DNA of 64,000 nucleotides from Cymodocea nodosa. Lineage: Eukaryota > Streptophyta > Magnoliopsida > Alismatales > Cymodoceaceae. The position numbers were made by a program, and so were the translations under genes. Shown piece by piece: positions 34,457 through 46,310 of this stretch (position 1 is the first letter of the stretch; every line of letters begins with the position of its first letter). Below the pieces are notes generated by a model. It worked only from the letters and a program-made list of their open reading frames with translations. It had not been told where the DNA came from and did not search any database. The stretch spans positions 14,342,001-14,406,000 of the forward strand of contig CM072343.1 of the NCBI GenBank assembly GCA_036874045.1. Direction: 5' to 3'.

Positions 34457-35822
34457 AAGAAAACAACATCAAAATGGATCTTAGATAGTGGAGCGTTAAG
34501 TCACATGACCGGACAGAAAAGTCTACTACAAAATTTTACAAATACCATGAAAGACAGTGTAACATTTGGAAACAAAAGTAAAGATAAAATCATAGGTATG
34601 GGCAATGTTCAAATAACTCCTACTTGTGTTATTTCCAATGTACTATATGTAGAAAACCTAGGATTTAATTTGTTAAGTGTCATAAAACTAACTGAAAATG
34701 GATATTATGTAGTATTTGAAAATATTAAAAATCCTGACTTTATGTATAAATTAAAGAAAGCCTTATATGGTTTGAAGCAAGCACCTAGATCATGGTATGA
34801 AAGATTATCATGGGAAAAGCGGATCATACTCTATTTATTAAGAGAGATGGTAATAATCAGATTGTTGTTCAAATATACGTGGATGATATAATCTTTGGAG
34901 CAACCTCTAATAAGTTGATAAAAATATTCTCTAAAGAGATGACTAATCAGTTTGAAATGAGTATGATAGGAGAACTTTCATATTTTCTAGGACTTCAAAT
35001 TAAGCAAATGGATAAAGGTATATTTTTAAATCAGGAAAAATATGTAGATGAAATGCTTAAGAATTTTAATTTTAATGATACAAGGATTCGAGAAACTCCT
35101 ATGAGTACTTCTTTAAAGTTAGATATTGATGACATAGGAAAATCTATAGATCAAAGAAAATACAGAAGTATGATTGGTTCTTTAATTTATTTGACTACTA
35201 GTAGACCTGATATTATGTTTGCTGTGTGTGTTTGTGGTAGATTTCAATCTAATCCTAAAGAATCACACTTAATTGCAGTTAAAAGAATATTTAGATATAT
35301 ACAAGGAACTAAAAATTTCAGACTGTATTATTCTAAGGATAGTTCAATAAATCTTACAAGATATACTGATGCTGATTATGTAGGATCTAAATCTGATAGA
35401 AAGAGTACTAGTGGCACATGTCAATTATTGGAAAATAATTTAGTGTCATGGTTTAGTAAAAAGCAAAATTGTGTAGCACTTTCTACTACAGAAGCTGAAT
35501 ATGTTGGTGCACTATGTTGCACTCAGATTCTGTGGATAAGGAAACTTTAGAAGATTTTGGATTATCTTATGATACAACTGAGATTTATTGTGACAGTAGT
35601 TCTGCAATAAATCTTTCCAAAAATCCTGTATTACATTCAAGAGCAAAGCATATAGAGGTTAGACATCATTTTCTAAGAGATAACTTAATTAAAGGAAAAA
35701 TTAAATTAGAATTTGTGTCTAGTAAAAATCAATTAGCTGATATATTTACAAAACCTCTAGACGAAAATACATTCTGCAACATTAGATTAAATTTAGGTAT
35801 TTGTAGGCTATGTGATGTGTAA
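34457..35822 (+). pseudogene. pol: Copia protease fused by deletion to RT and RNase H, element S1b
   Basis: The protease keeps its active site WILDSGALSHMTG (34475-34510). Near 34713 the frame runs straight into the middle of RT (NIKNPDFMYKLKKALYGLKQ), so the integrase and the first half of RT are gone. The joint lies at a TTTGAA shared with S1a position 6938. A 28-bp deletion near 34808 shifts the frame. The remaining RT has YVDD (about 34877-34888), and RNase H (STTEAEYV, HIEVRHHFLRD, QLADIFTKPLDE) runs to TAA 35820-35822. One missing base near 35545 shifts the frame again. It cannot be functional despite two fairly long open frames. Confidence 0.92.
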
Positions 35823-37410
35823 AATGCTTAAACTCCACATAAAAAGATAAATATTATTGATGATGTTGTTCACCTCATAGATATTATATACTTACCATAA
35901 ATATCTAAAGTAATATCTAAACTGCTGCTTAAGATACTATGTATTTATTGTAAAATCATAGTAGTATCTTATTGATTTTAAGTAGTTTATCAATTTTAAT
36001 GGTTTTTACGATTTTAAGTGGAAGTGTAAATGAAAAACATTAAATACTTCTGACATTCTGAAATTTTGATTAAATGTTTTCTTTGAATCAAGGAAAATGC
36101 ATATGATCATGCATAAAATTGACTTAATTGATTAAACTTGTAGAATAAGTTATATGTAACTCATCTTAAACTGTTAATCAAAAGTATAAGCTTATTTAAA
36201 CTGATTCATATTCTTAGTACAATCATAGAAGTAAAAATTGTATGAGATTTGTGTTTCATTGCATTTGTATTAATGGAATACATATATACTGTGCTTAAAA
36301 TGAAAAGTACTTACAAAGTGAAAATCTTTGAGAGTTTATTGATCGGTTTGATCACGAGCCTTTTGTACTTGAGCAGATAGGTATGTAAGGATTGTTGTCT
36401 TGAAAAAGGATTCTTTAAATCTAGCAACCTAAGGTCCTGATCAGATCTGAGATTGTTGACTAAAAGCTCATTACACGGGTACATTAGAAAGCTATTCTAT
36501 GATTCAAGCTTTTCAAACTAACTTTTAAAGAAAATTATCAATATTTACTATTTTAAAAAAAAAAAAAATTGTTGTTTCATTAATTACAGATATCTTTGAA
36601 TCACATATAGTTTCTACTAATATGACTACTGATTTATTGAATCAACATTAGTACTTTTGAAAACATTTATTTGAGATACATTCTTTTATTCTCCTTGAAT
36701 TAATCACATTGAGTTCAAAGTTGTGTTTTGATTCATATACAGTAGGAATTGATTTTGGAAATTTTTTTTGACGATGTCAGAATAACGGAAGTCTTTGAAA
36801 ATAAAATTTAAAAGTATAGTTATACTTAACATCTATTGTCACTACAAGTATATTTTGTATTTTGATTGAATATATTTGAAGTATATTTGTAGGGAGAGGA
36901 TTACCAATGTCGAAAATAGATTAATATAATTAAGAATACAAATCTTGGTTAATCTAAATTAATGTCCTCTTAAAATCTTGATGAAATAATTTAAAAAGAC
37001 AAACTATTTTAGATTCAAAGGACAAAAATGTTCGAATAGTTTACAATATTCTCAAGATAATGTTAAGTTTAGCTTATCTGTTGTTTTCGGAACGTTTTAG
37101 TTGGAAGCATCTGAAACTTATTTAAGTGTACTAACTAGACGTTATGTTAGATAAGGTAACGTGTAAAACTACATCTAGACAGCGTTTTACTCGTTAGGTT
37201 AGTTAGCTCAACGAGTTATACTTGAATATTTCGGGTACCTTAATTGAATAAACTTTATTCAATATTTATTTAATATCTAAACCCGACTTCTCTTCACATT
37301 GAGTTATTCACCTAAAACCCTATTTAAACACTTATTACACGGGCACTTAGGTTATTTGTAAACTTTGTCAAGAAAATATTTCTCGTTTGTTGCTGTTACA
37401 ACCTACGACG
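35823..37410 (+). other. Spacer between pol and env-like gene, element S1b
   Basis: No gene. Almost colinear with 8076-9548 of S1a up to about 37290. A poly(A) tract lies at 36546-36560. In Sireviruses this zone carries the start of an env-like transcript, but no promoter can be assigned with confidence here. Confidence 0.65.
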
Positions 37411-39673
37411 ATGGTCTCCAAGTTCTACAAAGGTTGTGGCAGAGGAAAAGTCAAAAGCAAAGGAGATGCAACAGGAAAAGAAATAGAGAATGATGAAGTT
37501 CCACGCACTTAGTTCAAGAAAATATTTTGAGTGGACAAAAGGTTAGCAGAAATTTATAGTGAATATTTCTTTCCTGAAGGCATACTAAATGAAGTTAGAC
37601 AAGAACTCCAAAATACTGATGCAAATATTACATACATGGGTATTCGTAGTAAATTTGATAGAGAATACAGAATGAAATGTGCTGAGATTGCATTTCTCGA
37701 GTAGTATGCAAATTATTTGGAAAAAGGTGTAGATTCTTCAACTAGAACTCCTCAAATACCAATAAACGGTACTAGACTGCATGCATTTGAGGAAGAACAT
37801 GAATCAGCTATACTTACCCCTTTATATTCAAAATAGGTAGAATCAAATATTGCTATAGACAAAACAAAAGTTGACAGTCTTCAAAAGGTCGTTGCAATAG
37901 AAAGTGCCTTAGAAGAATTAAAACAGAAAACTTTTATGGAGCAATTTGAAAAAAAAAACACCAATACTTGATGAGGAGAAATAGAAATGTTATAGAAGAA
38001 GAAAAATCAGAAAAATTATGTCTAAGGAAACAAAGTCTATTGAAAAAGGAAAATCAGATGAAAATTTATTTCCAAAGGACAATGTATGTCTACACATTGT
38101 ACTTTATTGTGCATTTGATAAACTCATCAGTTCCGAACACACTGAAACTGATGATGATAATGAGACTTTATTTTCCCTTGCTAGAAAGCTTGAGAAGAAA
38201 TCCAAGTCAAATATGAGCTCAAGTTTTTCTATTAGTACAAGTCCTGATGATGCAAAAATTAAAAAATCAGAGCATCAGGCACCTGACATTGAACAAGTTA
38301 TTGCAGATATAATTGACAATGTTGAGGTAGTAACTAGTTCAAAGGTTGAATTGTCTAGAGTAGCAGATATTGAAAATGTTAAGACTCTAGAAGAGCTAAA
38401 AGTTAATCAGCCTTCTTCAAAATCTATAGAAGCAGAGTCTGAGAATTCACAACATGACTCAATGGAAATATCTATTGAACAAAATGAACAACTATAGATA
38501 GATACATTAGCTGTAGAATTTGTGGAAAAATTAAACTTTGAAGATTCTATAGAGACTGAACAGATGAATGTTGAGCATATTGAAGATGTTCCTAACACTG
38601 TTGAAGCTAAAGAATCGAGCTTACCTGAGTAGCTTCAAGATAATATTTTGGAAGAGGAACAACATGACATTCATTTTGAAGAAGAGGTTCCTGAAGATGA
38701 ATTAAGCTCTGAATCACGGTTTCAGGTATCACCTTCTTTATGTACAATATTACAAATTCAAGGTAATGCAATTCATTTTAGATCTGAAGAAGCATTGCAG
38801 AAATACTATAATCTGATTACATGTCAAATTCTGCATGCTCGTCCAATAAAGTTCAGAAACTTGATGAAAATAAGAGATCAATTTGAGTTTCAAGGCCTCA
38901 TTCAATTCTTGCTAGTAGGAACGAAATGGAAGCAATACATAGAGCTTATTGCAGCTTTTTATAGCAATCTGGTCAAGAATGGAAATTTTCTAAAAACTCA
39001 AATAAATCGACAGGAGTTTATATTGTCTCCTGAGTTAATTTTTGAAGTTTTAGGATTAAAGAATGAAGGTGTTGTTACAAACAGATTTGACATGATTAGA
39101 CAACTAGAATGGAACATTCAGTCTTTATCAAAAATTCCAGATGTATATTCTGAAATGAGATTAATGAAAAATCTAAATGCAAAGGCAATGTTTATTGCAA
39201 ATATATTGCATACAAATTTATTTCAGAGAGTTGGACATAATTTGGAAGTTAACAGAAGCTGTTTATATGCAACTTATGGCCTACTGAATAGAATTCAAAT
39301 AAATTGGTTTGATGTTTTTACTTCTCAACTACAGCATATGAGTTCAAAGTTATTTTATGGTGATGCTATATGTAGAATCCTTGCAAGCCAATTGACTTTA
39401 TTCGATTGGCCCTCTGAAACTAAAGGCATGAGAGCATTTAGTGTTCAAGATTTGCAAAAATTTCAGGCCATGCATAAACCTCAACGACAACAACAACAAC
39501 CTGATTATACAGACCATATATAACAACAACAAAGTTATTCAGTTAAAGCAGAACAACAAGCCCAGCTACCTCCTGACTTAGATGTAGTGCTTAACGACAT
39601 CAGAAATGATATTAGGCATCTAGGAGATAAAATATGTAATGCTATAAGTGATATACTTAGGAGGGGTCGATAA
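37411..39673 (+). pseudogene. Env-like gene of Sirevirus-like element S1b
   Basis: The start is likely ATG 37411 (basic N-terminus, MVSKFYKGCGRGKVKSKG). Premature stops and one frameshift in an A run near 37950 break the first third. An acidic, low-complexity middle (38018-38640) precedes the conserved domain (38740-39470). The domain shows IRDQFEFQGLIQFLL, LSPELIFEVLGLKNEGV, LMKNLNAKAMFIANIL and SSKLFYGDAICRIL. A Gln-rich stretch and C-terminal helix (LNDIRNDIRHLGDKI) follow. TAA 39521-39523 splits it from the true end at TAA 39671-39673. No signal peptide or membrane segment is evident, so an envelope role is doubtful. The domain is homologous to the ORF1 genes at 1-882 and 44050-46310. Confidence 0.8.
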
Positions 39674-39849
39674 CTATTTTTGTTTGTTTCTGAATACAAA
39701 ATGTAATGTTTGTATTACTTGATTGATTCATTGAACAATACATTTTTCTGTAAATGTGTTCAATTATTATTCTTGTTTACATAAAGAGTTGTTGTAAATA
39801 TATCTCTTATATATATATATTCTCTATAATTATCTTTTTGATTAATGAC

Positions 39850-39862
39850 AAAAAGGGGGAGA
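39850..39862 (+). promoter_or_regulatory. Internal polypurine tract, element S1b
   Basis: AAAAAGGGGGAGA preceded by AATGAC, as in S3 (48803 and 48863). It is the upstream member of the tract pair. Confidence 0.85.
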
Positions 39863-40153
39863 AATATTATAAAAAGATGATTATGAACTTAATTGCATAT
39901 ATATTACAAAAGGAGATGATATTTAAATGGTTATTGTAATCTGACAGATGATAATTAGAAAACTGATACTTATATAATTATTGACATTTGAGAGTTTTAG
40001 TTCTGAGAGGTAAAATTTACACAAACAATAAAAATAAGCTTAAGTGAACTTAAGTCAACAAACAAGTTTGTTGAATTAAAAGTTAACCCAACAAAGGTGC
40101 TTTGTTGAGTTAAACATATTTCATAATTGATTTAATATGGTTTTGTCATCATC

Positions 40154-40166
40154 AAAAAGGGGGAGA
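40154..40166 (+). promoter_or_regulatory. LTR-proximal polypurine tract, element S1b
   Basis: AAAAAGGGGGAGA followed by T and the LTR start at 40168. Confidence 0.92.
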
Positions 40167-40167
40167 T

Positions 40168-40747
40168 TCTTGAGTATTTTGTTTTGATGATGTGTGTTGA
40201 ATGAAAATAATCATATTTTCTCAATTACTATTGCTTGTGAAAAGAAATTAAAATCATCAATTAATACAGAAAAAGCTTACTAACATAAATACTTGTCTGT
40301 ATTGGATCTGAAGTTAATAACTAGTTGTTTCGTTGCATTAATTTCTCATTTAACAAAACGTTAATTTAACGTGTGCTTTTATTGAAAAGCATGATATGTT
40401 TTAAAGTTATATCTTCTGTATCATGAACAGTGCACGTTTAGACAACTCGTTAAGTTAGAGTTTTGTTTGTATAGAGGTCACGTGAGAACTCGTTAAGTTA
40501 GAGGTTTAAATGTTAAAATAGGTCATGTGATAACTCGTTAAGTTAGTGAGTAAAAGAAGAGATGAACTCATTAAGTTAGTGTTATACACGTGGTGAAATT
40601 ATAAGTTACGAATGTTATATTGTATCACGAGAGGTGCACATGTTTAACTCGTTAACATAACTAAACGCGTTGAGTTGCTATATTGAACACTAAAGCAACA
40701 CGTTAGGTTAGCGTTATAAACTTAAGTTGTTATTTTTGCACGTGGTT
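40168..40747 (+). mobile_element. Truncated 3' LTR of element S1b
   Basis: 580 bp matching 30178-30759 of the 5' LTR (start tcttgagtattttg, with TG mutated to TC). It stops at gcacgtgg, where gypsy RT sequence (tttatctgatttctga) resumes. Confidence 0.92.
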
Positions 40748-42037
40748 TATCTGATTTCTGATAGCTCATGGGTTAGTCCAATCCATGTAGTTCCCAAGAA
40801 ATCAGGATTAACAATTATTAGGAATGAAAGTCAAGACTTGATACCTACTAGAATTCAATTAGACTGGAGAGTATGTATAGACTATAGAAAGCTGAATGCT
40901 ATGACTAGGAAAGATCATTTTCTCTTACCTTTCATAGATCAAATGCTAGAAAAGTTAGTAGGGTAAGAATATTTTTGTTTCCTAGACGGGTATTCAGGAT
41001 ATAACCAAGTTCCAGTAGCATTAGAGGATCAAGAGAAAACAACTTTCACATGTCCTAATGGAACTTATGCTTTTAAGAGAATGTCATTCGGATTATGCAA
41101 TGCACTATCCACCTTTCAAATGTGTATGTAGGGCATATTCACTAGAATGACTAAAGATTTTTTAGAAATATTTATGGATGATTTTACTGTATATAGAACT
41201 TCATATAAAGTATGTTTAAACAATTTAAACCAAGTATTAAAACAGTGTGTGGAAAAAAGTTTGGTTCTAAATTGGAAAAAATGTCACTTCATAGTTAAAC
41301 AATGAATAGTCTTGGGACGTGTTGTTTCAAAGAAAGGGTTGGAAGTAGATAAAGCTAAAATAAAAGTAATTTCTAATCTACCAAAACCTAAATCAATAAA
41401 AGATATTAGATCATTTCTAGGACATGCTGGATTTTATAGAAGATTTATTAAAGATTTTAGCAAAATAGCTAGACCTTTAACTAATCTATTAAAAGATGTC
41501 TCATTCAACTTTGATAAAAATTGCAAAGAAGCATTTTGAAAGCTTAAGACTAGTTTAATTTCAACTCCTATAATACAAGCACCTGATTGGAGCCATCCAT
41601 TTGAATTAATGTGTGATGCATCTGATTTTACTATAGGAGTAGTGTTGGGACAGAAGATTGAAAAATCTCCTAGAGTAATTCATTATGCATGCAAAACATT
41701 AAATGATGCTCAAGTTAATTATACAACTACTGAAAAAGAGTTGTTAGCTATTGTGTTTGCCTTAAAAAAATTTAGATCATATCTGATTAAAGCTAAAGTG
41801 ATAGTATACACGGATCATTCAACTTTAAAACACCTAATAGCAAAGAAAGAGACTAAACCTAGATTGATCCGATGGATATTATTATTACAAGAATTTGATC
41901 TAGAAATTAAAGATAAAAAAGGTTGTGAGAATGTAGTAGTAGATCATTTATCAAGATTACAAATAGAAAAATTAAATATTGACATTAAGGATAATTTTCC
42001 TGATGAACAATTAATGACCATCAACACAATGCCTTAG
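40748..42037 (+). pseudogene. pol: Gypsy reverse transcriptase and RNase H, plus copy
   Basis: Continuation of the RT interrupted at 30177. It has WVSPIHVVPKKSGLTII, VCIDYRKLNAMTRKDHFLL, YNQVPVALEDQEKTTFTC, an intact EIFMDDFTVY active site (about 41170), KCHFIV, and SFLGHAGFYRRFIKDFSKIA. RNase H shows [36 protein letters not shown] and [11 protein letters not shown], and ends with [20 protein letters not shown] near TAG 42035-42037. Stops at about 40963, 41130, 41303 and 41537 break it. Confidence 0.93.
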
Positions 42038-43333
42038 TATGCAGACAATTAATTACTTAGTTACTAGTTTAACACCTAAGGATTGGAATAGACAGGATAA
42101 GAAATTATTCTTTTCAATAGTAAAATATTACTATTAGGAATACCCATACTTATTTAAGAAGTGTCCTGATCTGATTTTAAGGAGTTGTGTTCTAGAAACT
42201 GAATATCAAAGCATATTGTCTTTCTGTCATGACCAAGCATGTGGAGGGCATTTTAGTTCAGTGAAAACTACTGCCAAAATTCTACAATGTGGTTTTTATT
42301 GGCCAACACTATTCAAAGATGCTCATAAATATTGTTTAAGTTGTTTAAGATGTTAACAAATAGGTAGAATATCAAAGAGGAATATAATGCCTTTTAATCC
42401 TATTATAGAGGTCGAAATCTTTGATGTGTGGGGAATAGATTTTATGGGTCAATTTCCTATGTCTAATCAATTTAATTATATATTGTTGAGGGTAGATTAT
42501 GTATCTAAATGGATAGAAGCTATTCCTACAAAAACAAATGACAACAAAGTGGTAATACATTTTATAAGAACTAATATAATTGCCAGATTTGGAATACCTA
42601 AAGCTATTTTCAGTGGTAGAGGAACTCATTTTTGTAATAGAAGTTTTAAAGCTTTAATGAAGAAATATGAAGTAAATCACAAAATCGCAACATCGTATCA
42701 TTCGCAAACAAGTGGACAAGTAGAAAGTGCAAACAAATAAATTAAGTTAATCTTAGAAAAAGTAGTAAATACTACTAAAAAAGATTGGGCTAATAGATTA
42801 ATAGATGCATTTTGGGCTTATAGAACTATTTATAAGACAAACTTAGGTATGTCACCTTTTAGGCTAGTATATGAAAAAAGTTGTCTTTTACCAATTGAAA
42901 TTGAACATAAAGCTTATTGGACATTAAAAACTTTGAATACCAATTTAAAGCAAGCTGCTAAAAATAGAAAAATATAATTGATTGAATTAGAATAATTTAG
43001 GAATGAAGTTTATTCGAAAACTGTAAGATAAAAGAGAAAATGAAGTTCTAACATAACAAGAAAATTATTCCAAAAACCTTTAAAATAGGACAAAAAGTAT
43101 ATCTTTACATGACTAAACTCCATAACTATCTAGGAAAATTAAGATCTAGGTGGGTAGGACCTTACATAATTTGAAATATTTATTCATATGGAGCTATTAA
43201 AATTGAAAATCCTAACAATCAGAATATATTTAACGTAAATGAACAAAGACTTAGACCTATTTTGAAAATATCAAAAAGTTCCTTTGGAATTATAGAAGAA
43301 GTAAGAGTAGAGGACCACTCGAGCTTTACTTAG
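42038..43333 (+). pseudogene. pol: Gypsy integrase, plus copy
   Basis: The zinc-binding part is recognisable near 42200-42355 (LSFCHDQACGGHFS, KYCLSCLRC). The catalytic core from 42387 has [10 protein letters not shown] (Asp at residue 18) and [11 protein letters not shown] (Glu at residue 113). The middle Asp of the D,D-35-E triad is replaced by Gly (IFSGRGTHF, residue 77), with the spacing of 35 preserved. The C-terminal domain ends with FNVNEQRLRPIL and TAG 43331-43333. Stops at about 42738 and 42975. It would join the cDNA to host DNA, but the triad change and stops make it inactive. Confidence 0.92.
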
Positions 43334-44049
43334 AAATTTTCTAAGTATATATAAAAAAAAACCTTATTTAAACATAATCACGGTTCAACCGAAAGAAATT
43401 ATCGATTTTACCAAAACATTTATTAAAATAAAAAAAATCGTTACGATTCAACCGATAGGATCCATCGGTCTGACCAGAACATAAAAACATAAAAAAATCT
43501 ATATATTATTAAGTAAAAATGTCGATTTTACCGAAGCATAACATCGGTTCAACCAATAGAAAAAAAAAATATATATATTTAATTTCAGTTCAACAGAGAA
43601 ATATAACAGTTTGATCGAAATTTTAAAATGTTGAAAAAATTAAGAGTCATTTCGACCAGAAATTTCTCGATCTAGACTGAAGTAAAAATCATTATTATAA
43701 GTATTTTTATTAGTTATAACTTTACGGGAAGTCCGTTGAGTTACGCTTAACTCAACAAACTTACTCCGTTGAGTCTAGGATAAGTTAACGAACTTACGCC
43801 ATTGAGTTAACTATAACTCAACGGAGTACTATAGTTAAGTCCAGGGACTTAGTCCATGGAGTTAACTATAATTCCATGGAGAGGTAAATGAGAGAGCGAG
43901 AGTTTACGCAGGAAAATGACCCAATTACTCGCCTAAACTTAAGGCTTATTTATACTAAAACTTAGGATTTGGGGGCATTATCCGTAGACTCATTTAGAAA
44001 TTAGAACATTAGATATCAGAGTGACTACGTTCCGTTCCATTACTCCACG
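43334..44049. other. Spacer between gypsy integrase and ORF1, with repeat motifs
   Basis: No gene and no recognisable LTR or PBS. 43378-43570 carries repeats of CGGTTCAACCGA / ACCGAAGCATAACATCGG type that can fold back. 43727-43885 carries the GTTGAGTTA / ACTCAACGAACTTA inverted-repeat array also seen at 1318-1495. That no LTR separates integrase from ORF1 matters for the element's structure (see findings). Confidence 0.6.
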
Positions 44050-46310
44050 ATGACAAAGATGAGATCAAAGTTCTAGGAGGAAGCAATTGACACGACAATA
44101 TTTCTCAAAGAATTTGAAGAATGGCATATAAGGCAGAAGATCAAAAATACAACACGAAAAAAAGAACTACAAAAGGTAGAAGCTGACCTTTTCTACTAGA
44201 GAAAAGTTTTAGTAGATTTTGGCATAAAAATACCTTAGATTATGGAAACAAGAATCAAAGTAACTACAGAAGTTGCATTAAAGAGAGAGAAAAATCAGAC
44301 CAAATAATGTTGCCCTAGAATTGATCCAACGTAAGTCCCGACTATGGTTCAAAAGATGCATTGGTGGACATGCATGGTGGGCAATCTAGGAACAATAGAG
44401 GAAAGGAAATGAAGAACATGCAACTGAAGAACAAGAGGAACCAACTGCTGAAAGATCTATCCCTAAGGAACAGCAACCCAAACCTTCAATTCCACCACCT
44501 ACACCACCTAAACCACTAGAAAGGGTGGTACTTATGGGGCCTTCCACTGAAGAAGAAGTAAGAGAATTTGAAGAACTAGTTCGAGTTGGGAAAAACCAAG
44601 GAGAACCAAAAGATTTGGTAGTAGCTAAAGCACATCTAGTGTTTGATGCACTTCAGAAAAGGAGGGCTAAAGAAAAGTTGAAGGCCCAATACAAAGTTAA
44701 AGTTGAACAGCATCAAGAAGCCACTGCCATACCTATTGCTAATGAAATGGAAGCTGGTCCTTCGAGACTAGTAGTTATAGAAATGGTAAGATAGGAAGAG
44801 CCAGTACCTGTGGCTCGAGGGCCTGCAAAGCTCATTTTAGTAGATTTAATCTCAGAAGAAGAAGAAGAAGACCAGACACAGTTAATTAGAAGAAGGAAAG
44901 GAAAGGAGATAGTGTCTGAACATCAAGAAGAGATTAAACCTAAGCAAGCAATATCAATAGGACCTACAAAGCCCATTTTTGTAGACCTGCTATCCGATTC
45001 TAAGGAGTAGGAGGAGCAACAGCAAGAGCAAAGAGAAGAAGAAAAACAGACTGAAATTAATCTACAGCCTGTACAAATAGAAGAAACTGAAATTAAGGCA
45101 GAAACTGATTTGCCTGTGACTCCATCCCAATCTACCACAGAATCAGAAAGAACAGTAACAATACAGATTGGTAGTCAAGAGGAAAAAGAAAAAACAGAAA
45201 CTGAACAAGAAGCTGAACAAGTACATATTGAACAAGAAAAGAATGACTTGACAAATTCCACTAAAGAGAGAAACTCTTCAGCAAATTTTAGAAAGAATTC
45301 AAGAAAGAAGAGTGGAGAGTTCTACTGGCTCACCACCACAAACAGAAATAGAAGCAAAAATGCAAAAATCTGCTGAGCATTCCCAGCCAATTCAAGTTCA
45401 ACATAGGGAAGAGGAAATTCAAGAACAAACCTCTCTAGAGCAACAAATTCAAATTTCTGACCCAACTGAAGCAATAGTTTTGAATGAAGTACACTTTTGG
45501 AGTAAGGAAGTATATAATAAATATCAAAAGATTAGGGGTTATGATATTATTTACAATAGGCCAGTAAACTGAGATGGTATGCAAGAAATCAAAGAATTAT
45601 TTGAGTTCCAATGTCTACTACAATTTATTTCTTAATAGAGAAGGCATGTAGTATATGAGAATCTAGTGCCCTATTTCTATGCAAATTTAAGAGAAGAAAG
45701 TGAATTAATTTCCAACATAGAGCAAGTTGATGTACAGATAACACCAGAGCTTCTCCATAACATTTTAAGATTGAAAAATGAAGGGAAAGAAATTTTGGAA
45801 AGCACAACTGCCGTTGAGTGGACAGAATAGGAAATCAAGGATAGTTTAGCTATCAATCCTAGTGTGCAATTATTAAACAGACTGAAGCACTTAAATGGTA
45901 AAGCACACATGGTAGCTAACATTTTGATTAAAAATGTCTACCAATGACAAGGCCATGATATTGAACTTAGTCAATTTGTCAAGTGGGCCACATATGTAGT
46001 TGTGAATAGAATCCAAATTAACTGGTGTCAAGTCTTCCTGTCCAATATAAGATCTGCAAAGAAGAAACTATTTTATGGAGATTTGATATCAGTATTAATG
46101 GTGGACTATATTGACTTCACGAAATGAACATCTAAAAGGATAAAATCAATAGTCATTTCAATGAAGGAATATAGAAACTACAATGTTGTTGCTATTGAGA
46201 TTGCTAAACCTTCTGGAAGCATTATTGGAGCTATAGAAAGGATAAATCAATTAAAGCAACAATTAGAAAAACTCCAAAAGGAAGTATATGAACTTAGGAA
46301 GAAAGATTAA
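44050..46310 (+). pseudogene. Env-like / ORF1 gene, block copy C
   Basis: The likely start is ATG 44050 (MTKMRSKF). The N-terminal third is broken by stops and a frameshift. 44525-45376 is one frame with stops at about 44793 and 45008. It encodes a Pro-rich segment, then a long acidic Glu/Gln-rich, probably disordered region with an internal duplication (KLILVDLISEEEEE and KPIFVDLLSDSKE). A frameshift near 45330 leads to the conserved domain (45470-46190: KYQKIRGYDIIYNRPVN, VQITPELLHNILRLKNEG, LNRLKHLNGKAHMVANIL, KKLFYGDLISVLM). A C-terminal coiled coil ends at TAA 46308-46310. Same family as 1-882 and more distantly 37411-39673. Function unknown. Confidence 0.78.

Larger units (their letters stand above)
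30178..40747 (+). mobile_element. Sirevirus-like copia element S1b (10.6 kb, nested in gypsy RT)
   Basis: 5' LTR, iMet PBS, gag, protease, RT/RNase H, long spacer, env-like gene, two polypurine tracts and a truncated 3' LTR, all on the plus strand. It interrupts the gypsy RT codons between KEVV(RK) and YLISDSSW. About 30 bp of gypsy sequence present in the minus copy is missing at the 3' junction together with the last ~1.2 kb of the 3' LTR, so one deletion removed both. About 16 differences are seen by eye in the first ~290 aligned LTR bases, so the insertion is not recent. Confidence 0.93.

Noticed and set aside
34505..34891. Possible novel protease-RT fusion gene
   Set aside because: Comparison with S1a shows an internal deletion at a microhomology, followed by frameshifts.
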